From Lysobacter sp. (GTDB lineage Bacteria > Pseudomonadota > Gammaproteobacteria > Xanthomonadales > Xanthomonadaceae), in the NCBI GenBank assembly GCA_013141175.1, contig JABFRN010000001.1:558001-622000 (forward strand): a stretch of DNA of 64,000 nt. Direction: 5' to 3'. Below, piece by piece: positions 57,471 to 64,000 of the stretch (its first letter is position 1; each line of letters opens with the position of its first letter). Both the position numbers and the translations under genes were made by a program. Under the pieces are notes generated by a model. It did not search any database, had not been told where the DNA came from, and saw only the letters and a list, made by a program, of their open reading frames with translations.

Positions 57471-57793
57471 GCGATCACGAGGTCTACTGGACGCCCACGG
57501 CGCTGCAGGATCTGGCGTCGATCCTGGCGCATGTCGCTGCCGACAATCCCGACGCGGCTGTAGCGGCGATCCTTCGGCTGGAAGCGCGCGCCGAGTCCCT
57601 GGGCACGCTCACGCCGCGCGGACGCACGGTTCCGGAGCTGCGCGAGATCGGCGTAAACCAGTATCGCGAGTTGATCGAACGCCCGTGGCGTCTGGTCTAC
57701 ACGGTCGAAGCCAAACGCGTCGCCGTTGTTGCCGTGCTTGATGCGCGCCGCGATCTGCAGACACTGTTGCTCGAACGATTGATCCGCAGCTGA
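57467..57793 (+). CDS. type II toxin, RelE/ParE superfamily
   Basis: 108 residues. VYWTPTALQDLASILAHVAA helices, then beta-strand core RGRTVPELREIGVNQYRELI, RPWRLVYTVE and VAVVAVLDARRDLQTLL, the ParE/RelE arrangement. Lacks obvious RelE catalytic residues, which favours a ParE-type target (gyrase) but this is not certain. Two bases before dnaG. Confidence 0.92.
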   Translation: MSDHEVYWTPTALQDLASILAHVAADNPDAAVAAILRLEARAESLGTLTPRGRTVPELREIGVNQYRELIERPWRLVYTVEAKRVAVVAVLDARRDLQTLLLERLIRS

Positions 57794-57794
57794 C

Positions 57795-59525
57795 ATGGCC
57801 CGCATCCCCGACGCCTTCATCGACGATCTGCTCGCCCGCACCGACATTGTCGAGCTGGTCGGGTCGCGCGTGCCGCTTAAGCGCCAGGGCAAGGAATACT
57901 CTTCGCGTTGCCCGTTCCACGACGAGCGCTCGGCATCGTTCACGGTCTCGCCGACCAAACAGTTCTACCACTGCTTCGGCTGCGGCGCGCACGGCACCGC
58001 GATCAGCTTCCTGATGAATTACGACCGCCTCGAATTCCTCGACGCGGTGGACGAACTCGCCAAGCGCGTCGGCATGGAAGTGCCGCGCGACACCCAGCAG
58101 CGCAACGCCACGCCGGACAGCGTCGATCAGTACGCGGCGCTGGATGCGGCGGCGAAATTTTTCCAGCGGCAGCTTGCGGCCAGCGACAAGGCACGCGGGT
58201 ATTTCGACCATCGCGGCGTCGATGACGCCATCCGCAACCAGTTCGGCCTCGGCTACGCGCCCGACGGCTTTTCGGCGCTGCGCGATGCGTTGGGCACCGA
58301 TCCGCGCCGGATGGCGCTGCTGGAGCGCGTCGGCCTGTTCTCGAAGAACGACAAGGGCCACATCTACGACAAGTTCCGCGACCGGGTGATGTTTCCGATC
58401 CACGACCGTCGTGGACGCACGATCGCGTTCGGTGGACGCGTGCTGGACCCCGAGGATTCGCCGAAATATCTCAACTCGCCGGAAACCCCGCTGTTCCACA
58501 AGGGACGCGAACTGTACGGGCTTTGGCAGGTGCGGCAGACCAACAGCAGGATCGAACGGCTGATCGTGGTCGAAGGCTACATGGACGTGATCGCGCTGTT
58601 CCAGCACGGCATCACCCAGGCGGTGGCGACGCTGGGCACCGCGACGACGCCCGACCACGCCGAACTGCTGTTCCGCAACGCCCCCGACGTGTATTTCTGC
58701 TTCGACGGCGACGCCGCCGGCCGCCGCGCCGCGAGCAAGGCGATGGAATCGGTGCTGCCGCGCATGAAGGACGGCCGGCAGGCGTTCTTCCTGTTCCTGC
58801 CCGACGGCGAAGACCCGGACACGATCGTGCGCAACGAAGGCAGCGCCGGTTTCGATCTGCGCCTGCGCGACGCGACGCCGCTGTCGACGTTCTTCTTCGA
58901 CGAACTGGGCATGGACGTGAACCTCGGCACGCTCGACGGCAAGGCGCGCATGGCCGAACGTGCGAAGCCGCTGCTCGCGCAGATTCCCGACGGCGCCTTC
59001 GGCGACCTCATGCGCCAGCGCCTGACCGAGCTCACCGGCGTGGGCGCGCGCGTCGCCGCACAGGCGCAGCCGTCGTCGCAGCGCGTCCGCGCACAACCCG
59101 CACAGACGCAGAAACGCAGCCTCGTGCGCAGCGCCATCGCATTGCTGCTGCAGCAGCCGTCGCTGGCGTTGGCATTGGACTCCACCGCCCCCTTCAGCGC
59201 CCTGCGCCAGCCCGGCGTCCCGCTGCTGGCGGAGCTGGTGATGCTGGTGAACGCACGCCCCGACATCACCACCGGCGGCGTGCTCGAACACTTCGCCGAC
59301 CGCGAAGAAATCAACGCGCTGCAGAAACTCGCCTCGCAGGACATGCCGGGCGAGGAAGCGCTGTGGCAGAACGAATTCGCCGACGCGATGGCGCAGCTCG
59401 AAAAGCAGACCCTGCACCAGCGCATCGACGAGCTGCAGGCGAAGCAGCGCGAAATGGGTCTCGACGACGACGACAAGGCCGAGCTGCGGGCGCTGCTGCT
59501 GACGAAGTTGCAGCCGAACAGATAA
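57795..59525 (+). CDS. dnaG: DNA primase
   Basis: 576 residues. CHC2 zinc-binding start (CPFHDERSASF, YHCFGCGAHG), then RNA polymerase domain with GRVLDPEDSPKYLNSPETPLF and the TOPRIM motifs EGYMDVIAL and CFDGDAAGRRAA, and a C-terminal DnaB-binding region. Primes replication. The toxin-antitoxin pair immediately precedes it, so its transcript may include them. Confidence 0.97.
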   Translation: MARIPDAFIDDLLARTDIVELVGSRVPLKRQGKEYSSRCPFHDERSASFTVSPTKQFYHCFGCGAHGTAISFLMNYDRLEFLDAVDELAKRVGMEVPRDTQQRNATPDSVDQYAALDAAAKFFQRQLAASDKARGYFDHRGVDDAIRNQFGLGYAPDGFSALRDALGTDPRRMALLERVGLFSKNDKGHIYDKFRDRVMFPIHDRRGRTIAFGGRVLDPEDSPKYLNSPETPLFHKGRELYGLWQVRQTNSRIERLIVVEGYMDVIALFQHGITQAVATLGTATTPDHAELLFRNAPDVYFCFDGDAAGRRAASKAMESVLPRMKDGRQAFFLFLPDGEDPDTIVRNEGSAGFDLRLRDATPLSTFFFDELGMDVNLGTLDGKARMAERAKPLLAQIPDGAFGDLMRQRLTELTGVGARVAAQAQPSSQRVRAQPAQTQKRSLVRSAIALLLQQPSLALALDSTAPFSALRQPGVPLLAELVMLVNARPDITTGGVLEHFADREEINALQKLASQDMPGEEALWQNEFADAMAQLEKQTLHQRIDELQAKQREMGLDDDDKAELRALLLTKLQPNR

Positions 59526-59749
59526 GTCGCGCAAGGCACCGCTTTGTCGCGTGCGATCGCGGCAAGCGAAGCGAAGCCACCGGTCGATCCAACGCCATGA
59601 ATGCGGCCAGCGGCCATTGCCTGCGGCCCGGACCATCGAACGTGATCCTCCCGGCCCGGATTTTTCGCTTCCATTGGCCTGAGGCCTGCATTTCGCAGTT
59701 GGCGACATGCGGCACCCGCAGCCCGTCGCATCGACCCAAAGGAAGCATC

Positions 59750-61090
59750 ATGCTGAAACGACTCCTCTGCTCCACGCTGCTGCTCTGCTCGTTCGGCACC
59801 CATGCCGGCAATTGGCAGAAAGAATTCTTTTCGTCCATGTCCAACGAACTGCCGGCGTCCCGTGGTGTTGCCGTGGACGACCTCGGCTTCGTCCATCTGC
59901 AGGCGTTCAACAAACAACCCTGGGGCACCGGCTACGATTTCGCGCACCTGTATACGCTCAATGCGCAGGGCCAGGCGCCTTGGATCTGGGGTTTGACGCA
60001 GGTCGATCGAAAATCCGATTGCGGGGTCTACGCGAAGTCCGGCCAGCGCCTCGACTGTTTCAGGACCGCAGGCTACAACGGCGACGACACGCGGCTTGAA
60101 ATGCGGTCGCGCTACGATGCCTATCCCGTCTGGCAGGCAAGGCTGCCTGGCGAAGTCGAACTGCTCGACGCCAGCATCCCCGTCGCGGACGAGGCGTTGA
60201 TCGTCGGCAAGCTGACCGGGCCATGGGGCGACGAACTGGGCGTATTCCGGATTGCCGGGTATGGAGCGATCAACGTGCTCTCGGTCACGCCCACGTGTCC
60301 CCACCCCGGCCAGAGCATGATCATGTCCCGGTTCCGCATGCCGAAACAGGACAGCGAAAGCATCCGTCACATCAAGGCCTGCTGGAACAGTTTCGGCACG
60401 ACCGAACTGATACTGGAAACGTTCGACCCGTACGCCGGCCAGTGGACTGCATTATCGACCTGGGAGATTGCCTATGGCGAGCAACTGCTGCATGCGGACA
60501 TCAATGCCGAGGGCAAGGCCTTCGCACTGATCGAGCATAAAGACGGATTGCGCGAATTGCTGCGCACGCCCGTCTACGCCGATCAATGGGAAACGTTGCC
60601 GTTCCCGATCGAAGGAAAAATCACCGCCTTCCTCGTCGGCCCACAGGGTCTGGTGGTCGCCAGCCTGCCCCCTGCACCGGAAGTCGGCTCTGTGCAGTTG
60701 GACACGTTGGCCTATACATCGGTGCAGATCGGTGGCCTCCCGATGACCGTGGGCTGGTTCGATATGAACGCGTACTGGCCGATGATGCAGTGGTTTCCGC
60801 AATTGAGCGATGTCGCTCCGCAAAGCTTCGCACTGTCCAGCCAGGGCGCCCTGATCATCGTCGGCGCCAGTCTTACGCAGCCCAACTCGCAACAGCTCTG
60901 GCTCGCGAATCACCATGGGCAAGTCGACAGTATCGCCTCGCTGCCGCTCGCCGCGAACGAAACCGCCGTCGGCAAGACGTATCTGATCGGCGGCCCCGAT
61001 AATGCCGCGACCATCGCGCGCACGATCCGACGCGACGGCATGCAGATCGGAGTTCGGGTCGATCAGTACGCCTTGCCGTTCTCGCCTTGA
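59750..61090 (+). CDS. exported protein of unknown function, probably beta-propeller
   Basis: 446 residues. Signal peptide (LLCSTLLLCSFGTHAGNW, cleavage near residue 19) and AAGGAAG site before ATG 59750. Rich in W, G and short beta strands: LDCFRTAGYNGDD, WQARLPGEVELLDAS, WFDMNAYWPMMQWFPQLSD, SFALSSQGALIIVGASL. Could be a propeller, but no repeats are regular enough to name it. Not recognised; the gene is alone between dnaG and a cupin gene. Confidence 0.75.
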   Translation: MLKRLLCSTLLLCSFGTHAGNWQKEFFSSMSNELPASRGVAVDDLGFVHLQAFNKQPWGTGYDFAHLYTLNAQGQAPWIWGLTQVDRKSDCGVYAKSGQRLDCFRTAGYNGDDTRLEMRSRYDAYPVWQARLPGEVELLDASIPVADEALIVGKLTGPWGDELGVFRIAGYGAINVLSVTPTCPHPGQSMIMSRFRMPKQDSESIRHIKACWNSFGTTELILETFDPYAGQWTALSTWEIAYGEQLLHADINAEGKAFALIEHKDGLRELLRTPVYADQWETLPFPIEGKITAFLVGPQGLVVASLPPAPEVGSVQLDTLAYTSVQIGGLPMTVGWFDMNAYWPMMQWFPQLSDVAPQSFALSSQGALIIVGASLTQPNSQQLWLANHHGQVDSIASLPLAANETAVGKTYLIGGPDNAATIARTIRRDGMQIGVRVDQYALPFSP

Positions 61091-61142
61091 GGGTATTGCG
61101 ACGGAATGCCGCAAGCGACTCGAATGGCGACATGCCAACACG

Positions 61143-61166
61143 GCGCCGCAATCGCGGCGCTGCGTT
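61143..61166 (+). terminator. candidate terminator of the exported-protein gene
   Basis: GCGCCGC (61143-61149), four-base loop, GCGGCGC (61154-61160), followed by TGCGTTTTCGG. Perfect seven-pair stem between convergent genes; the T-tract is short. Confidence 0.55.
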
Positions 61167-61313
61167 TTCGGATGGAACGTCCGGCGCTGCGACGAAAACG
61201 AACAGGCCGGATCCAGAACGCCGTTGCCGACGGCGATGGCGCCGGAAACGCCACAGCCATCCAGCGCACGACAGCGCCTGCCGCGTGGAAATATCAGCGT
61301 CGATCCAACATCG

Positions 61314-61775
61314 TCAATACGGACTCGACGCCGGCTCGCCTTCGGTATCCGTCCAGATGTCGTCAGGCAGCGACCGGTCGCGGTGGCACACCCGATCGTG
61401 ATCGGGATAGGTGATCCTGTCTACAGGCGCCCGAGTGCCGATCACCAGGCAACGCGTGGGCGATGCGCTGCGATTCCACAGGCAGTGACCGACGGCAACC
61501 CCCGCACGGAAGGTCGCCGCGTCGCCTGCATTCAAAAGCGTTTCGGTATCGCCTTCGATCAGCGTCAGCTGGCCTTCCAGGACATAGACCAGTTCGTCCT
61601 CTGCGACATGCCAATGTTTGATCGATGAGCGCGTTCCCGGCTGCAGGACTTCCACGAAAGCGCCGAACTGGGTCAGCCCACCGGCCTCTGAAATCCAGAG
61701 CGTCAGGTTGGGTTCGACCGATCCATCGGCGAGGTTCTCTTCCTTGACGAAGCATTCCGGTGTGAGTGCAGTCAT
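61314..61775 (-). CDS. cupin-domain protein
   Basis: 153 residues. The first cupin motif is WHVAEDELVYVLEGQLTL (HxV..E with the metal His in KHWH), then a second around AGVAVGHCLWNRSASPT (His in GHC). Substrate unknown. Seems to be read with the peptidase gene upstream on the same strand (13 bases). Confidence 0.88.
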   Translation of the reverse strand: MTALTPECFVKEENLADGSVEPNLTLWISEAGGLTQFGAFVEVLQPGTRSSIKHWHVAEDELVYVLEGQLTLIEGDTETLLNAGDAATFRAGVAVGHCLWNRSASPTRCLVIGTRAPVDRITYPDHDRVCHRDRSLPDDIWTDTEGEPASSPY

Positions 61776-61788
61776 GCCTGTGCGTCCT

Positions 61789-62946
61789 TCATGCTTGTTC
61801 GAGCGGAACCGCAGCCCGACCCCAGGCTTCGCCCATCACCCGTGCGAAATTCCCACCCAGAATCTTCGCGATCCGCGCATCCGGGTGCCCGCGCTTCGAC
61901 AGCATCGCTGCGAGCATATCGAAGCGGTCCGCGCGGTTCAGATCGGGAATGAACGTGTAGAGGTCCGGCGGACGACCGCGTTCGAACACGCCGTCCTCGA
62001 CCGCACCGGCGACCCATTCGCGATTGTCCTGCTCGTATGCCGGCGTGCGCTCGATCGGCGCGATCCCGCTGTCGGTACCGATGCCGACGTGGTCCTCGCC
62101 GCAGACCTTCACCGCGTGCTCGATGTGGCGGATCACATCGATCGCCATCGGCTGCGTGTCGGTGCGCAGATACGGCCAGAAAATGATGCCGGCGACGCCG
62201 CCTTTCTCCGCCAGCGCGCGCAGGGTCGCGTCGTCGGTATTGCGCGGCAGGTCGGCGAGCGCGCGGCAGCCGGTGTGGCTGATCAGCATCGGCGCGCGCG
62301 AGGCGGCGATGCCTTCGGCCATCGTGCGCGCCGAGCCGTGGGCGAGATCGACCACGATCTTCTCTGCGTTCAGGCGTTCCACCACCTGCCGGCCGAAGTT
62401 GCTCAGCCCTGCATTGCCCGGTTCCATGCAGCCATCGCCGACGAGGTTGCGACGGTTGTGGGTGAGCTGGATCACGCGCACGCCGCGCGCGCTGAACAGC
62501 GCGATGCGATCGAGATCCTCGCCCAGCGATTCGGTGCCCTGGAAGCCGTAGATCAAACCGAGTTTGCCCTCACGCCGCGCACGCTGCAGATCGTCGCCGC
62601 TGCGCACCGCGAGCAAGTGATCCGGATAGCGCGCGATGATCCCGTCCCACGTGTCGATGGTCGCCTTGGTCTTCTCGAACGCGGCGTCGTCCAGCCAGAA
62701 CCGGCCCGAAGGCGCGAGCGTCAGGACGATGCCGCCGAGCCCGGAGGCGCGGATCGCGTCGAGTTCCGCCTTGACCGCCGCGTCGTCGTTCTCGAACCAG
62801 AACAGGCCGGTGCCGCCAGCGCCATCGATCGCGATCGTGCGCGGGTACGGAGGCCATGCCGCGGCCTGTGCGGTGGCGAATCGGCCGGCGGCCAGCGCGA
62901 GCGCACCGAATCCGAATGTCTTGAGCGCATCGCGACGCGTGGCCAT
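61789..62946 (-). CDS. M19-family (membrane dipeptidase) homologue with altered metal site
   Basis: 385 residues from ATG 62946. Tat-type signal start (TRRDALKTFGFGALALAAG). The fold is that of renal-type dipeptidases: DLAHGSARTM and PMLISHTGCRAL keep the two later zinc histidines, LADLPRNTDD keeps the Arg/Asp, and VGIGTDSGI the late Asp. However, the first ligands (HxD) are missing: the sequence at that place is IAIDGAGGTGLF, and the bridging Glu position reads FQGTESLG. So full two-metal activity is doubtful. Exported, cytoplasm-folded protein. Confidence 0.82.
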   Translation of the reverse strand: MATRRDALKTFGFGALALAAGRFATAQAAAWPPYPRTIAIDGAGGTGLFWFENDDAAVKAELDAIRASGLGGIVLTLAPSGRFWLDDAAFEKTKATIDTWDGIIARYPDHLLAVRSGDDLQRARREGKLGLIYGFQGTESLGEDLDRIALFSARGVRVIQLTHNRRNLVGDGCMEPGNAGLSNFGRQVVERLNAEKIVVDLAHGSARTMAEGIAASRAPMLISHTGCRALADLPRNTDDATLRALAEKGGVAGIIFWPYLRTDTQPMAIDVIRHIEHAVKVCGEDHVGIGTDSGIAPIERTPAYEQDNREWVAGAVEDGVFERGRPPDLYTFIPDLNRADRFDMLAAMLSKRGHPDARIAKILGGNFARVMGEAWGRAAVPLEQA

Positions 62947-63060
62947 GGCGTTCTCCGCAGGTGACGGGAAGAGTCTACCTCCGTCGGCCATGACTTTCGG
63001 CTACGTCGCGGGTCGACGGTAGCGGCTATGCTCGAACACTGATTCCACCGGGGACATGCC

Positions 63061-64000
63061 ATGTTGCGCCGCCACACGCTCGCCGCCGCCCTGCTCGGCC
63101 TCGCCTGCACCCTGCCCGCGCTCGCGCAAACCGCACCCGATGCGACCGCCGTGCGTGAAGAGGTTGGCAACCGCATCAGCGAACATATTCCCGCGATTCC
63201 GACCGAGCTGGTCGATCGCCTCAATCGCTACCAGAACACCCGTGGCGGCAGCGTTGCCGGCTGGACGAAGAACGGCTGCCTGCTGGTCGGCACCCGCTTC
63301 GCCGAAACCAACCAGGCGCATCGCGTCTGCCAGCCGCTGGGCATGCGCGAACAGCTGACGTTCTATCCCGAGCCGCTGGGCGGAATGTCGCCATCGCCGG
63401 CGGAATCGCCGCTCGACGGCTTCGTGTTCTCGAAGGACAAGGGCGGCGACGAGTTTTCGCAGTTGTACTGGTTCGATCATGCGACGCGCAACGTGACGCT
63501 GTTGACCGATGGCAAGCGCACCCAGAATTCCGGCGGCCAGTTTTCGCGGGATGGCAAACTCCTGGCGTATCGCAGCACGGCGCGCAACGGCACCGACACC
63601 GATGTTTGGGTGCGCGATATCGACACCGGCACCGCCAAACCCGTGGTGACGGCAGGCGGCAGTTGGAGCGCGCTGGATTTCTCGCCCGACGGTAAACACC
63701 TGCTGGTGATGAAGGTGGTGTCGGCGGCCGAGGCATACCCGGGCGAAGTGGATCTGGCGACAGGCAGGCTGACCCTGTTCCCCGTCGATGGCGGCAAGGC
63801 CGCGTTCGGCGGTTTCGCGTACGCGCCCGATGGCAAGTCGGTGTACTTCGTATCCGATGAGCCCGTGAACGGCGCCGCGCAGGAATTCCAGACGCTTCGC
63901 CACCACGATCCCGCGACCGGCAAGCTGACGGTCCTCAGCGCGAGGATTCCGTGGGATGTCGCAGGCTTCAATCTTTCCGACGACGGCAAGCACCTGGCAT
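63061..64000 (+). CDS. S9-type peptidase (prolyl oligopeptidase family), 5' part
   Basis: Starts with ATG 63061 and runs open past the end of the window. Signal peptide (LAAALLGLACTLPALAQT). The visible 313 residues are beta-propeller with WD40-like/DPP-type repeats: FVFSKDKGGDEFSQLYWFD, GGQFSRDGKLLAYRST, LDFSPDGKHLLVMKV, FAYAPDGKSVYFVSDE. The hydrolase domain would lie beyond the end. Upstream, divergent from the M19 homologue. Substrate unknown. Confidence 0.9.
   Translation, partial: MLRRHTLAAALLGLACTLPALAQTAPDATAVREEVGNRISEHIPAIPTELVDRLNRYQNTRGGSVAGWTKNGCLLVGTRFAETNQAHRVCQPLGMREQLTFYPEPLGGMSPSPAESPLDGFVFSKDKGGDEFSQLYWFDHATRNVTLLTDGKRTQNSGGQFSRDGKLLAYRSTARNGTDTDVWVRDIDTGTAKPVVTAGGSWSALDFSPDGKHLLVMKVVSAAEAYPGEVDLATGRLTLFPVDGGKAAFGGFAYAPDGKSVYFVSDEPVNGAAQEFQTLRHHDPATGKLTVLSARIPWDVAGFNLSDDGKHLA

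Overview
The window is a gene-dense piece of a high-GC bacterial chromosome. The gene content and order fit the Xanthomonadaceae (Lysobacteraceae), something like Lysobacter, Luteimonas or Thermomonas. The pointers are fused aspartokinase-homoserine dehydrogenase in a thrABC operon, the order pcm-like methyltransferase - tolC - waaA, a HrcA/CIRCE-type groES-groEL locus, tsaD-rpsU-yqeY-dnaG, several periplasmic peptidases, a large TonB-dependent receptor, and dispersed REP-like palindromes. No rRNA, tRNA, CRISPR array, insertion sequence or prophage was found. Both ends of the window cut genes (leuC on the left, an S9-type peptidase on the right).

Layout. 1-2547: leuC(partial)-leuD-leuB with overlapping ends (leucine synthesis). 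2689-7749: a threonine operon with a candidate promoter, a threonine-rich leader peptide and RNA hairpins, followed by thrA, thrB and thrC overlapping by 4 bases each. 7946-11500: two tandem copies of a membrane-anchored PQQ-like beta-propeller protein; the first 209 codons plus 41 bases upstream are exactly identical and the rest has diverged. 12096-17301: an RND efflux permease and its lipoprotein adaptor, with a divergent TetR-family regulator. 17481-24653: pcm-like methyltransferase, TolC, Kdo transferase WaaA, an LpxL-type acyltransferase, an O-antigen ligase-like protein, a glycosyltransferase and a small zinc-finger protein, mostly cell-envelope and LPS functions. 24746-27989: YceI protein, RutE-like nitroreductase, ELM1-like protein, and a two-domain response regulator. 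28474-29563: a three-gene membrane-protein cluster of the YqjD/YqjE kind. 29699-32626: glnE (nitrogen control), with an unexplained minus-strand terminator just upstream that may end a small RNA.

33068-36968: PlsC-like acyltransferase, a PYROXD2-like FAD oxidoreductase and a secreted phospholipase A2-like protein. 37124-39300: groEL and groES, separated by a REPIN-like inverted pair and preceded by a CIRCE operator. 39651-47946: ferric-reductase-like flavocytochrome, a secreted protein of unknown function, a TonB-dependent receptor, a soluble lytic transglycosylase whose signal-peptide start looks frameshifted, and an NDUFA9-like NAD(P)-binding protein. 48014-51585: PH-domain protein, CCA-adding enzyme, VanZ-like protein, MidA/NDUFAF7-like methyltransferase and a 46-residue membrane protein. 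51687-54282: pteridine reductase-like SDR, a membrane protein, folK and folB; folB is coupled through an unknown 86-residue gene to tsaD. 54536-59525: tsaD, rpsU, yqeY, a GNAT acetyltransferase, a Phd/YefM-RelE/ParE toxin-antitoxin pair and dnaG, i.e. the macromolecular-synthesis cluster with an insertion before dnaG. 59750-64000: an unknown exported protein, a cupin, an M19-family dipeptidase homologue lacking several usual metal ligands, and the start of an S9-type peptidase.

All calls rest on reading the sequence and translated proteins; no database search was run. Start codons were chosen from family length, overlaps and ribosome-binding sites and are marked where uncertain.
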